The position numbers and the translations under genes are program-made. A stretch of 6,167 bases of DNA from Firmicutes bacterium UBA4916 (lineage in GTDB: Bacteria > Bacillota > Clostridia > Tissierellales > Tepidimicrobiaceae): positions 1,222 through 7,388 of the forward strand of contig DHBY01000019.1 of the NCBI GenBank assembly GCA_002398845.1. Direction: 5' to 3'. Below are positions 1 through 4,875 of this stretch, in pieces. Every line of letters begins with the position of its first letter. The first letter of the stretch is position 1. The notes beneath the pieces are model-generated. The model was not told the DNA's origin. It saw only the letters and a program-made list of their open reading frames with translations, and made no database searches.

Positions 1-100
1 CTTTCCTTTAAATTCTACCTCAAAAGTTTTCTGTATTCAACTAATTCTTCATTATTTTCAAAAGTAAGAATCCCGCTTCAAAAGATATATTATTATTTTA
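1..100. other. 5' flank with possible gene-end fragment
   Basis: No complete gene is visible in this stretch. On the minus strand, positions 77 to 15 give a 20-codon open stretch that ends in TAG at 17-15. It begins directly after an in-frame TGA at 80-78 and reads SGILTFENNEELVEYRKLLR. The acidic, leucine-spaced composition looks like a protein C-terminus, so it may be the remnant of a decayed minus-strand gene. There is no start codon or ribosome binding site, and it is short enough to be chance. I do not recognise a family. Confidence 0.15.
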
Positions 101-129
101 TTGTTATTTAATAAATCATTTGATATAAT
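101..129 (+). promoter_or_regulatory. sigma-A promoter of the Uma2 gene
   Basis: The -35 hexamer TTGTTA lies at 101-106, followed by a 17-bp spacer and the perfect -10 hexamer TATAAT at 124-129. The -10 is preceded by TGA at 121-123, giving an extended -10 (TGnTATAAT). Transcription should start near 136, about 30 nt before the ATG at 167. The TTG at 101 belongs to the -35 box, so it is not a credible translation start. Confidence 0.75.
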
Positions 130-156
130 TATAAAAAACAGCGTATATAAATTATT

Positions 157-161
157 GGAGG
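157..161 (+). promoter_or_regulatory. ribosome binding site fixing the Uma2 start
   Basis: GGAGG at 157-161 is followed by 5 nt and then ATG at 167. It decides the start against the upstream in-frame TTG at 101, which would add 22 residues and has no ribosome binding site. Confidence 0.8.
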
Positions 162-166
162 TAACA

Positions 167-697
167 ATGGAGCAATATTCAAATAAAAAATTTTCACTGT
201 TTGAATTTAATAATTTAGAAGCTAACGATGAAAATAAATATGAATTAATTGATGAAATTGTTTTAATGTCACCACGACCAAATTATATACACCAGCAAAT
301 TATGAGCAGGTTAAATCTTGAAATAGGAACCTATCTAAAGGAAAAAAAATGTATGGTGTTTTCTGAAGTTGAATTAGAATTTGATAATAATGTTATAATT
401 CCTGACTTATCAATTATATGTGGATTGAATGATTTTAATATCCAAAGATATAAAAAAGCCCCTGAACTTGTAATTGAAATTATAAGTCCTGGCAGTCAAT
501 ATACGGACACATTCACAAAGCTTTATAAATATGAACTATTTGGAGTTAAAGAATATTGGATAGCTAATCCAAAAACTGAAATTATCACAGTATATAATTT
601 TGAAAACAAAACTAATAAAGATTACGGTAAACAGGAAAAATTAATATCCTCTGTTTTCAATGATTTAGAAATTAACTTATCCGAAATTTTCTTATAG
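167..697 (+). CDS. Uma2 family (DUF820) putative PD-(D/E)XK endonuclease
   Basis: This is a 176-aa protein of the Uma2/DUF820 family, which has a restriction-endonuclease-like fold and is often annotated as a nuclease; the biological substrate is not established. Visible family landmarks, in order, are YELID near residues 25-29 followed by the LMSP strand (33-36), His42 in the IHQQI helix, the strand ending in PDLS with Asp80, and the ELVIEIISP strand (100-108) with Glu104. Lys118/Lys121 and the GVKEYWIANP segment (126-135) follow. Asp80 and Glu104 are the likely metal-binding pair. The length is normal for the family. The usual Gly after YELID is absent (LIDEIV rather than LIDGEIV). The start at 167 is chosen because GGAGG at 157-161 sits 5 nt upstream, whereas the in-frame TTG at 101 lies in the promoter. 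It is a solitary gene, convergent with the DUF2812 operon, with no methylase or other restriction partner in view. The family call is firm; nuclease activity is inferred. Confidence 0.88.
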   Translation: MEQYSNKKFSLFEFNNLEANDENKYELIDEIVLMSPRPNYIHQQIMSRLNLEIGTYLKEKKCMVFSEVELEFDNNVIIPDLSIICGLNDFNIQRYKKAPELVIEIISPGSQYTDTFTKLYKYELFGVKEYWIANPKTEIITVYNFENKTNKDYGKQEKLISSVFNDLEINLSEIFL

Positions 698-740
698 GTT
701 CCCAAAAATGTTTATGACCGGTAAAAGGTTTTCCTTTAAA

Positions 741-779
741 TGTGCAAATTTTTGATTAATGTAGTATTATTTTATGAAA
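741..779 (+). repeat. direct repeat, copy 1
   Basis: This copy starts TGTGCAAATTTTTGATTAAT and ends TTTTATGAAA. It matches copy 2 at 803-838 across its full length, with 20 of the first 24 bases identical and one 3-base gap. The copies start 62 bp apart. Confidence 0.7.
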
Positions 780-802
780 TATCATGATTTGCTATATAAA
801 AC

Positions 803-838
803 TGTACAAATTTTTGACTAATACAGTATTTTATGAAA
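803..838 (+). repeat. direct repeat, copy 2
   Basis: This copy starts TGTACAAATTTTTGACTAAT and ends TTTTATGAAA like copy 1. Its 3' part overlaps a hairpin (823-849) in which ACAGTATTTT pairs with a later AAAATA...TGCTGT segment with a bulge. Confidence 0.7.
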
Positions 839-855
839 ATAAATGCTGTTCCCCC

Positions 856-879
856 CTGCATTAATCTAATTTTTGCACA
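856..879 (-). repeat. inverted repeat, copy 3
   Basis: Read on the minus strand this copy begins TGTGCAAAAATTAGATTAAT. It matches copy 1 at 20 of 24 positions and copy 2 at 18 of 24. In a transcript, copies 1 and 3 could form a long imperfect stem around a 91-nt loop. A run of six C residues (851-856) marks its edge and is unusual in this AT-rich gap. Confidence 0.65.
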
Positions 880-971
880 CCCGTCAAAACCTTGCGAATA
901 TATTCAATGATAATACTTAAGCCACACGATATAATTGCAAAAATAAGATTTAAAGCAACAATGTGTTTCAT
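861..971 (-). CDS. possible 36-aa single-pass membrane peptide
   Basis: An ATG at 971 opens a 36-codon frame ending in TAA at 863-861. It starts 12 nt after the DUF2812 stop, so it could be the last gene of that operon. The peptide begins MKHIVALNLIFAIISC, continues with a hydrophobic stretch to about residue 25, and ends in a basic segment with Arg26 and Lys27 followed by VQKLD. This pattern fits a short single-pass membrane peptide. The weak point is initiation: the bases before the ATG (CACATAAGA) contain no good ribosome binding site, so translation would rely on coupling to the upstream stop. The final codons lie inside repeat copy 3. I do not recognise a family, and chance cannot be excluded. 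Confidence 0.3.
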   Translation of the reverse strand: MKHIVALNLIFAIISCGLSIIIEYIRKVLTGVQKLD

Positions 972-983
972 TCTTATGTGAAA

Positions 984-2369
984 TTAGTTTTCCACTGTAG
1001 AGCCCGAGAAAAATCTGCTGATTATAAGCTCTCTTGTTTCTATGTCGTTAAAATCCATAACTCCTGCATAATTATCCACATGCAACACTTTGTTTCCTTT
1101 TTGAATAATAATTTCATTCCTCTCCTCTGTCAGTGCCAAATTGTCCATATCCCATAACTTCCTCATCTCGTCATCAGTAATAATATTTTTTGTAAATATA
1201 GTCATCCCTCTCCACTTCATTCCTTTTTCTAATTTCTCTGTTATTCCGTTAAATATAATATCGGCGAAATATGAATTTATTGCCTCATAATATTTAATTC
1301 TTATGCTTTTCGAACTATTGCCCAAATTCTCATATTCATAATAAGTATAGTGCTTATGTACAAAGGGGCTCATGCTTTGTCTAAACTCTCTGCTTAATAC
1401 ACCTCTCTGACTTATTTCCTTTGATATTTCTTTTAATGTAATTATAGGATAGCCCTCCGGTACGGAATCTACTTTATAAATTTCCTCGTTCTTTTCCAAA
1501 ATAGAAGGTCCTGCTACTTGCATAAAAATTACTAATATAATTGTTCCAACTACAATATAATTTAGAACGGAATCCTTTGAAATCTTATTCTTTTTTACAA
1601 GATACCTGATACTTGAACCAAATATAATGCCGATACCGGGACCTAATAACACATATACCACAATTCCAGGCATAAAAAACGCATCAATAATAAAAGACAG
1701 TGTATAAAACAATACAATAATCCATGTTGAACCATAAAATGCAATTATGCGTCTTCTAGCGCTTTTTAATGTAGGTTTTGTTATAGACAGGCCATTTTTA
1801 ATGTTTCTTCTTGCTTTTACCATCCAAATTAAGCTGTAAACAGCAGGAATTGCAGTAAATATACATAGTACAGGAAATAAAAATGTACTTGTAACTCCTG
1901 TAAAATTTAATAGATTAGTATACTTTATAGGTATATTCCTGACCAATATAAAGACAGCAAATATTGCGAATATAAGTACTCCACGCAGTTCATTTTTCAA
2001 CAGCGTATTCTCAACAATTTTTTGCTCAATTTCTTCATCTGTTTGAATAAGAACAGGTTCGCTGTCTCCGGCAGCATAGAAGAACTGTAAATAGTCTAAA
2101 GATGTTATAAATGTCCAACCCGACTCTTGACATAGCCTCCTATATTCCTCTGAGCTTTCAGTTTTCTCCGGAGTAAGTGGTCCGCCTTCTTTAAATACAT
2201 CTACATAAAACTTAATTTTCTGTGGTTCTATGGCCCTGAACTTTGCAGTATATCGTCCAACCTTTTCAACCATCCAGCCTTTCTCAGCCATTTCCTCCAA
2301 ATATTCTCCCATAGCTTTATAATCTAGTGAGAAAAATCCCCAAAATACGCGTTTAGTTTTATTTTTCAT
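984..2369 (-). CDS. DUF2812 membrane protein paired with PadR regulator
   Basis: This is a 461-aa protein with an N-terminal DUF2812 domain (about residues 8-100), recognised by the LEEMAEKGWMVEKVGRYTAKF segment and the GWTFITSLDYLQFF segment (84-97). A short charged linker (105-128) precedes five hydrophobic segments at roughly 129-146, 158-183, 208-230, 233-255 and 268-290. The remaining residues, about 291-461, form a soluble domain; with five helices and a cytoplasmic N-terminus this domain would lie outside the cell. DUF2812 proteins are very often encoded directly after a PadR-type regulator, as here, and their molecular role is unknown. The ATG follows the PadR stop with no spacing (TAA then ATG), and AAGGGAG at 2386-2380 inside the padR end serves as ribosome binding site, so translation is probably coupled. 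Expression should follow PadR autoregulation. The domain call is firm; a sensory or envelope-stress role is a guess. Confidence 0.88.
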   Translation of the reverse strand: MKNKTKRVFWGFFSLDYKAMGEYLEEMAEKGWMVEKVGRYTAKFRAIEPQKIKFYVDVFKEGGPLTPEKTESSEEYRRLCQESGWTFITSLDYLQFFYAAGDSEPVLIQTDEEIEQKIVENTLLKNELRGVLIFAIFAVFILVRNIPIKYTNLLNFTGVTSTFLFPVLCIFTAIPAVYSLIWMVKARRNIKNGLSITKPTLKSARRRIIAFYGSTWIIVLFYTLSFIIDAFFMPGIVVYVLLGPGIGIIFGSSIRYLVKKNKISKDSVLNYIVVGTIILVIFMQVAGPSILEKNEEIYKVDSVPEGYPIITLKEISKEISQRGVLSREFRQSMSPFVHKHYTYYEYENLGNSSKSIRIKYYEAINSYFADIIFNGITEKLEKGMKWRGMTIFTKNIITDDEMRKLWDMDNLALTEERNEIIIQKGNKVLHVDNYAGVMDFNDIETRELIISRFFSGSTVEN

Positions 2370-2690
2370 TTACCGCACTCTCCCTTCTAAGAAATCACTG
2401 CCATCTGAAACCAATTGCTTTAACCGCTGATATTCTTCTGTTAAAATTTCTATTCCCTCATCCGTCAAAATATATGTTTTTCTTCTGTTTTCTTCTGAGA
2501 GCTGCACTATAAATTTTTCCTCCTCAAACCTCGATAAAAGATTATATAAAGTGCCTGCCCCTATCTTTACCCTGCCCTCCGTACGTTTTTCTACCTCCTG
2601 CATAATTCCGTATCCATGCTGAGGCTCTGATAGTGCTAAAAGTATGTAATACATTGGCTCAGTTAAATTTTTTAATTGTTCTCTTGCCAT
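2370..2690 (-). CDS. PadR family transcriptional regulator
   Basis: This is a 106-aa one-domain PadR regulator. The winged helix is visible as YYILLAL...HGYGIMQEV (14-33), the recognition helix GAGTLYNLLSRFEEEKFI (44-61), and the wing RRKTYILTDEG (69-79) leading to a C-terminal dimerisation helix (80-94). The length is typical of short PadR proteins that act as dimeric repressors of their own operon and a neighbouring membrane or transport gene. The start at 2690 is chosen because GGAG at 2702-2699 lies 8 nt upstream; a TTG at 2708 would add six residues and overlaps that site. The gene is first in the operon and abuts the DUF2812 gene. A dyad over the likely transcription start suggests autorepression. 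The effector is unknown; PadR regulators often respond to phenolics, drugs or envelope stress. Confidence 0.92.
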   Translation of the reverse strand: MAREQLKNLTEPMYYILLALSEPQHGYGIMQEVEKRTEGRVKIGAGTLYNLLSRFEEEKFIVQLSEENRRKTYILTDEGIEILTEEYQRLKQLVSDGSDFLEGRVR

Positions 2691-2720
2691 AATATCGTCT
2701 CCAAACAACTGTATCGATAT

Positions 2721-2739
2721 TTGATATATCCATTATCAA
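2721..2739. promoter_or_regulatory. candidate PadR operator
   Basis: TTGATA at 2721-2726 and TATCAA at 2734-2739 form a perfect 6-bp inverted repeat with a 7-bp spacer. It lies directly after the -10 box of the padR promoter, over the expected transcription start near 2734. Two more short palindromes are close by: GATATATC at 2723-2730 and TATCGATA at 2712-2719. The position fits a repressor site. The AT-rich sequence makes chance dyads common, and the half-sites are not a known PadR consensus. Confidence 0.4.
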
Positions 2740-2740
2740 T

Positions 2741-2769
2741 ATAGTATTATATTTTTTCATTAATGTCAA
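2741..2769 (-). promoter_or_regulatory. sigma-A promoter of the padR-DUF2812 operon
   Basis: On the minus strand a perfect -35 TTGACA lies at 2769-2764, followed by a 17-nt spacer and the -10 hexamer TACTAT at 2746-2741. Transcription should start near 2734, about 44 nt before the padR ATG. Confidence 0.8.
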
Positions 2770-2780
2770 TATTTTTTAAT

Positions 2781-2821
2781 AAAAAAATACCATAAAATTC
2801 ATTTCTGAATTATACGGTATT
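2781..2821 (-). terminator. intrinsic terminator of the ABC-F gene
   Basis: Arms at 2821-2806 and 2801-2786 pair over 16 positions with two mismatched positions around a 4-nt loop. On the minus strand they are followed directly by seven T residues (2787-2781). It lies about 60 nt after the ABC-F stop and about 12 nt before the padR -35 box, so it separates the two minus-strand units. The plus-strand side lacks a T run, so it should act in one direction only. The stem is AT-rich. Confidence 0.75.
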
Positions 2822-2883
2822 CCAATTCTTCTATAAGGATAAATACGTAATTCACGTAACAAACTTCAATTTTATTGTCAATT

Positions 2884-4542
2884 TCAAAATCCTGCCCCGA
2901 AATGGTCTCTAACAGACTTCAGTTTATTTAACTTATCCAACACCTCATAATATTCTTTGTCTAAAGCTTCTAATTCTTCATTTTTTAATTGCATGGATAA
3001 TCTTCCTATTATATCGGAAAGCCTGTTTTCTAACAAAACTATCTGCATATTTACATCTTCGTTTTGTTTATTCCTATTCTTTTTTTCTTTAAATTCTTTA
3101 AAAGTACCATTAAATATTTTTATTTTATAATTTTCGATAGTCATAATTTTATTGGCAACTTTGTCTATTAAACTTCTATCATGAGATACAAACAATATTG
3201 TTCTGTCATACTCCTTAAGAGTATCCTCCATAACTTCAAGCGAATTTATATCTAAATAATTTGTCGGTTCATCCAATATTAATAAATTTATATCCTGCAA
3301 TAAGATTTTTGCAAATGAAACTTTAATTTGCTCTCCCCCGCTTAATACTTCGACCTTCTTATAAATATCGTCTCCTTTAAACAAAAGTCTTGCAAGAAGG
3401 AGTCTTGCAAAATCCTCAGAATAAATACAGCTTTCCATAACATTATCAATAATACTTAATTTACTGTCTAATATTTCCATGCCTTGACTAAAATACCCTA
3501 TCTTGGCACCTTTGGACAGCTTAATTGAACTATCATTTTCTGTTATCATTTTAACCAAGGTGCTTTTTCCGCATCCGTTAGGCCCTATCAATGCAACCTT
3601 TGAGCCATTATATATAGTAAACTCCGCATCTTTGAATATAATTTTATTTCCGAAGGACTTATTAACTTTCTTCCCTTCTATTATTATTTTACTGTGAATA
3701 TCAGAAGCCATAATATCTAATTTAATTTTAGATGATTTCTTAGGTTTTTCTTTCGCGTCTAAATTTTCAATCCTTTTTTCTAAATTACCTACTTTTCTGT
3801 CCAAATTTGCTTTAGCCTTTTGACCACCCATTTTATGAAGTCTTGCTTCTGAATTTCCCATTCTTTTAGGAGCTCTTTTTACACTTTTTACCTTTTGTTT
3901 AGTAGTAACAATTGCACCTTCTAAACGTTTTTTCTCATTAACGTATTCTTCATACTCAAATTGAGCTCTTTGTTTATCATGAAGCCTAAGTTTAACGTAA
4001 TCGCTGAAATTTCCTTCATAAGTTTTAATCTTTCCGTTTTCTACTTCAATAATTTTATTACATAACTTATCTAATAAACTTCTATCGTGGGAAATTATTA
4101 CCAATGCACCGTTATATTCTGTAAGTTTCTTTTCCATCAGCTCAATACCTTCAATATCCAAATTACTTGTGGGCTCATCGGCGAAAATTAACATACTTTC
4201 ATTTTCTAATGCTTTTGCTAATTTAAATCTTGTTTTTTCTCCTCCGCTCATATTTTCATTCCAAGAAGTTTTTACACCAAACTTTGAAGCCATTTCACTG
4301 CTGATTTTATTAGTTTTTGGCTCATCTAACTGTGAAACATACTCAGTCTTACCTGTAATTCTAACCCATCCTTCATCAGGCTCTGTTCTTTTACTTAAAA
4401 TATTTATTAATGTAGTTTTTCCGGCACCGTTTATACCTACCACACCTATCCTATCTTCCGAATAAATATTTAATTTATCTATATCTAAAATTAATCTGTC
4501 CCCATAAAATTTCTTTATTTTATTACATTCAATTATAAGCAT
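2884..4542 (-). CDS. ABC-F ATPase, Vga/VmlR/CplR-like ribosome protection protein
   Basis: This is a 552-aa cytoplasmic protein with two ABC ATPase domains and no membrane segments. Domain 1 has Walker A GINGAGKTT (36-44), Gln71, signature MSGGEK (98-103), Walker B with ADEPTSNLD (121-129, catalytic Glu123) and His152. A charged linker (about 185-285) contains KRAPKRMGNSEARLHKMGGQ, resembling the interdomain helices of Vga/VmlR-type proteins that reach toward the peptidyl-transferase centre. Domain 2 has GPNGCGKST (320-328), Gln353, LSGGEQ (400-405), LILDEPTNYLD (421-431, Glu425) and His454. A charged C-terminal extension (about 485-552) is present, as in VmlR. Domain 1 is short, with the signature about 54 residues after Walker A, which argues against a housekeeping EttA/Uup protein. 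Relatives dislodge lincosamides, streptogramin A and pleuromutilins from the ribosome. The gene has its own promoter, attenuator-like leader and terminator. The ABC-F call is firm; the drug-protection role is inferred from resemblance and the leader. Confidence 0.9.
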   Translation of the reverse strand: MLIIECNKIKKFYGDRLILDIDKLNIYSEDRIGVVGINGAGKTTLINILSKRTEPDEGWVRITGKTEYVSQLDEPKTNKISSEMASKFGVKTSWNENMSGGEKTRFKLAKALENESMLIFADEPTSNLDIEGIELMEKKLTEYNGALVIISHDRSLLDKLCNKIIEVENGKIKTYEGNFSDYVKLRLHDKQRAQFEYEEYVNEKKRLEGAIVTTKQKVKSVKRAPKRMGNSEARLHKMGGQKAKANLDRKVGNLEKRIENLDAKEKPKKSSKIKLDIMASDIHSKIIIEGKKVNKSFGNKIIFKDAEFTIYNGSKVALIGPNGCGKSTLVKMITENDSSIKLSKGAKIGYFSQGMEILDSKLSIIDNVMESCIYSEDFARLLLARLLFKGDDIYKKVEVLSGGEQIKVSFAKILLQDINLLILDEPTNYLDINSLEVMEDTLKEYDRTILFVSHDRSLIDKVANKIMTIENYKIKIFNGTFKEFKEKKNRNKQNEDVNMQIVLLENRLSDIIGRLSMQLKNEELEALDKEYYEVLDKLNKLKSVRDHFGAGF

Positions 4543-4572
4543 AAAAAATCCTCCCTTTCATCTATGGAGGAT
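4543..4572 (-). promoter_or_regulatory. hairpin sequestering the ABC-F ribosome binding site
   Basis: On the minus strand ATCCTCC (4572-4566) pairs perfectly with GGAGGAT (4554-4548) across an 11-nt loop. GGAGGAT contains the ABC-F Shine-Dalgarno site (GGGAGGA, 4555-4549), which lies 6 nt before the ATG at 4542. The hairpin is followed by six T residues (4548-4543), so it could also stop transcription just before the start codon. This is the expected off state of an attenuator. Confidence 0.65.
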
Positions 4573-4604
4573 AGCATTTTTACTTTTCCATACTAATATC
4601 AATA

Positions 4605-4626
4605 AATGCAAGATAAATCCTGCATT
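4605..4626 (-). promoter_or_regulatory. middle leader hairpin
   Basis: AATGCAGGA (4626-4618) and TCTTGCATT (4613-4605) form nine pairs, one of them G-U, around the loop TTTA. The following bases (TATTGATATT) are not a clean T run, so it is more likely a switching partner than a strong terminator. Its first arm can instead pair with TGCATTA at 4675-4669. Confidence 0.5.
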
Positions 4627-4649
4627 ATATAATAAAGTAACTGCAGCTA

Positions 4650-4754
4650 TTAAAATACTATCCACCCGTAATGCAATAAAACACACAATAAATAAACCTT
4701 TAGTTTATGTTTGTAGTTTTTATTATTTTTCAAGCGGATTATTTCATTCTGCAA
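4650..4754 (-). CDS. candidate 34-aa leader peptide of the ABC-F gene
   Basis: A TTG at 4754-4752 opens 34 codons ending in TAA at 4652-4650. The ribosome binding site AAGG (4766-4763) lies 8 nt upstream. The peptide starts with MQNEIIRLK if the TTG is read as Met, has a basic, Asn/Lys-rich first half, and ends in a hydrophobic-aromatic segment YLLCVLLHYGWIVF. The uORF lies at the start of the leader of an antibiotic-protection-type gene, and its last codons carry both segments that can re-pair the leader, which is typical of stalling peptides. Doubts are the TTG start and the alternative ATG at 4747, which gives only Met-Lys-stop in another frame. No known leader peptide is recognised. Confidence 0.4.
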   Translation of the reverse strand: MQNEIIRLKNNKNYKHKLKVYLLCVLLHYGWIVF

Positions 4755-4785
4755 TACCTTATCCTTTCTTATTATTTCTATGATT

Positions 4786-4814
4786 ATTATAAAGATTTAT
4801 AATTGCATTGTCAA
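4786..4814 (-). promoter_or_regulatory. consensus sigma-A promoter of the ABC-F gene
   Basis: On the minus strand a perfect -35 TTGACA (4814-4809), a 17-nt spacer and a perfect -10 TATAAT (4791-4786) are present. This is the strongest promoter in the window. A full-consensus promoter before a long leader fits a gene controlled after initiation rather than by a repressor. Confidence 0.88.
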
Positions 4815-4875
4815 CAGAAATTCCGTGGTATAGCGGAGAGTTCTTACTTAGATATTATTTCAAAGGTTATATTAT

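Larger units (their letters stand above)
725..893. repeat. possible degenerate miniature element with inverted ends
   Basis: The two ends of this 169-bp stretch match in inverted orientation. AAGGTTTT at 725-732 is mirrored by AAAACCTT at 886-893. Inside these ends, the 24-bp arms 741-764 and 856-879 are inverted copies identical at 20 of 24 positions; the gap between outer and inner motifs is 8 nt on the left and 6 nt on the right. A related direct copy lies between them at 803-838. There is no transposase and no clear target-site duplication beside the outer motifs, so a MITE or insertion-sequence remnant is only one reading. The alternative is a set of regulatory or hairpin-forming repeats between convergent genes. 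Confidence 0.35.
4543..4779 (-). promoter_or_regulatory. attenuator-like 5' leader of the ABC-F gene
   Basis: About 237 nt separate the predicted transcript start (near 4779) from the ABC-F ATG. The leader holds, in order, a uORF (4754-4650), a hairpin 4626-4618/4613-4605 (9 pairs including one G-U, TTTA loop), and the Shine-Dalgarno hairpin (4572-4548). Two segments at the uORF end could pair downstream instead. TGCATTA (4675-4669) is complementary to TAATGCA (4627-4621), the first arm of the middle hairpin. GGTGGATAG (4666-4658) pairs at 8 of 9 positions with CTATCCTCC (4574-4566), the anti-Shine-Dalgarno strand. A ribosome stalled early in the uORF would leave GGTGGATAG free to capture the anti-Shine-Dalgarno strand and expose the ABC-F site. 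Pairings are seen in the sequence; the switch is inferred. Apart from these elements the 333-nt gap 4543-4875 holds only the promoter and no terminator for the upstream gene. Confidence 0.55.

Noticed and set aside
101..166. N-terminal extension of the Uma2 protein from TTG at 101
   Set aside because: The region is occupied by the -35/-10 promoter, lacks a ribosome binding site for the TTG, and a strong site precedes the ATG at 167.
724..737. Hairpin AAAGG-TTTT-CCTTT after the Uma2 gene as a terminator
   Set aside because: The stem is only 5 bp and no T run follows it directly.
963..1157. Plus-strand 64-codon ORF
   Set aside because: It lies opposite the end of the DUF2812 gene, has no ribosome binding site and no recognisable protein features.
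2691..2708. PadR start at TTG 2708
   Set aside because: The ribosome binding site GGAG (2702-2699) would lie inside the coding region; it is well spaced for the ATG at 2690, which gives a normal PadR N-terminus.
2844..2858. TACGT-5-ACGTA inverted repeat after the ABC-F stop
   Set aside because: It is short, has no T run and no promoter nearby; chance is sufficient explanation.
2853..2881. TTGACA at 2881-2876 on the minus strand as a further promoter
   Set aside because: The hexamer at the 17-nt spacing is TACGTG, not a -10 box, and the terminator at 2781-2821 follows.
3503..3697. Plus-strand 64-codon ORF opposite the ABC-F gene
   Set aside because: It is antisense to the second Walker A region and its composition follows from the complementary strand.
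4169..4465. Plus-strand 98-codon ORF opposite the ABC-F gene
   Set aside because: It is antisense to the conserved first ATPase domain; no ribosome binding site or family is visible.
4533..4577. 14-codon ORF (ATG at 4577) overlapping the ABC-F start
   Set aside because: The upstream GGAAAAG is a weak ribosome binding site, and the ORF consists mostly of the two strands of the Shine-Dalgarno hairpin, so RNA structure explains the sequence better.
4815..4875. Terminator for the AAA_14 gene
   Set aside because: Only very weak stems are visible (for example TCCG with CGGA) and there is no T run, so none is called.
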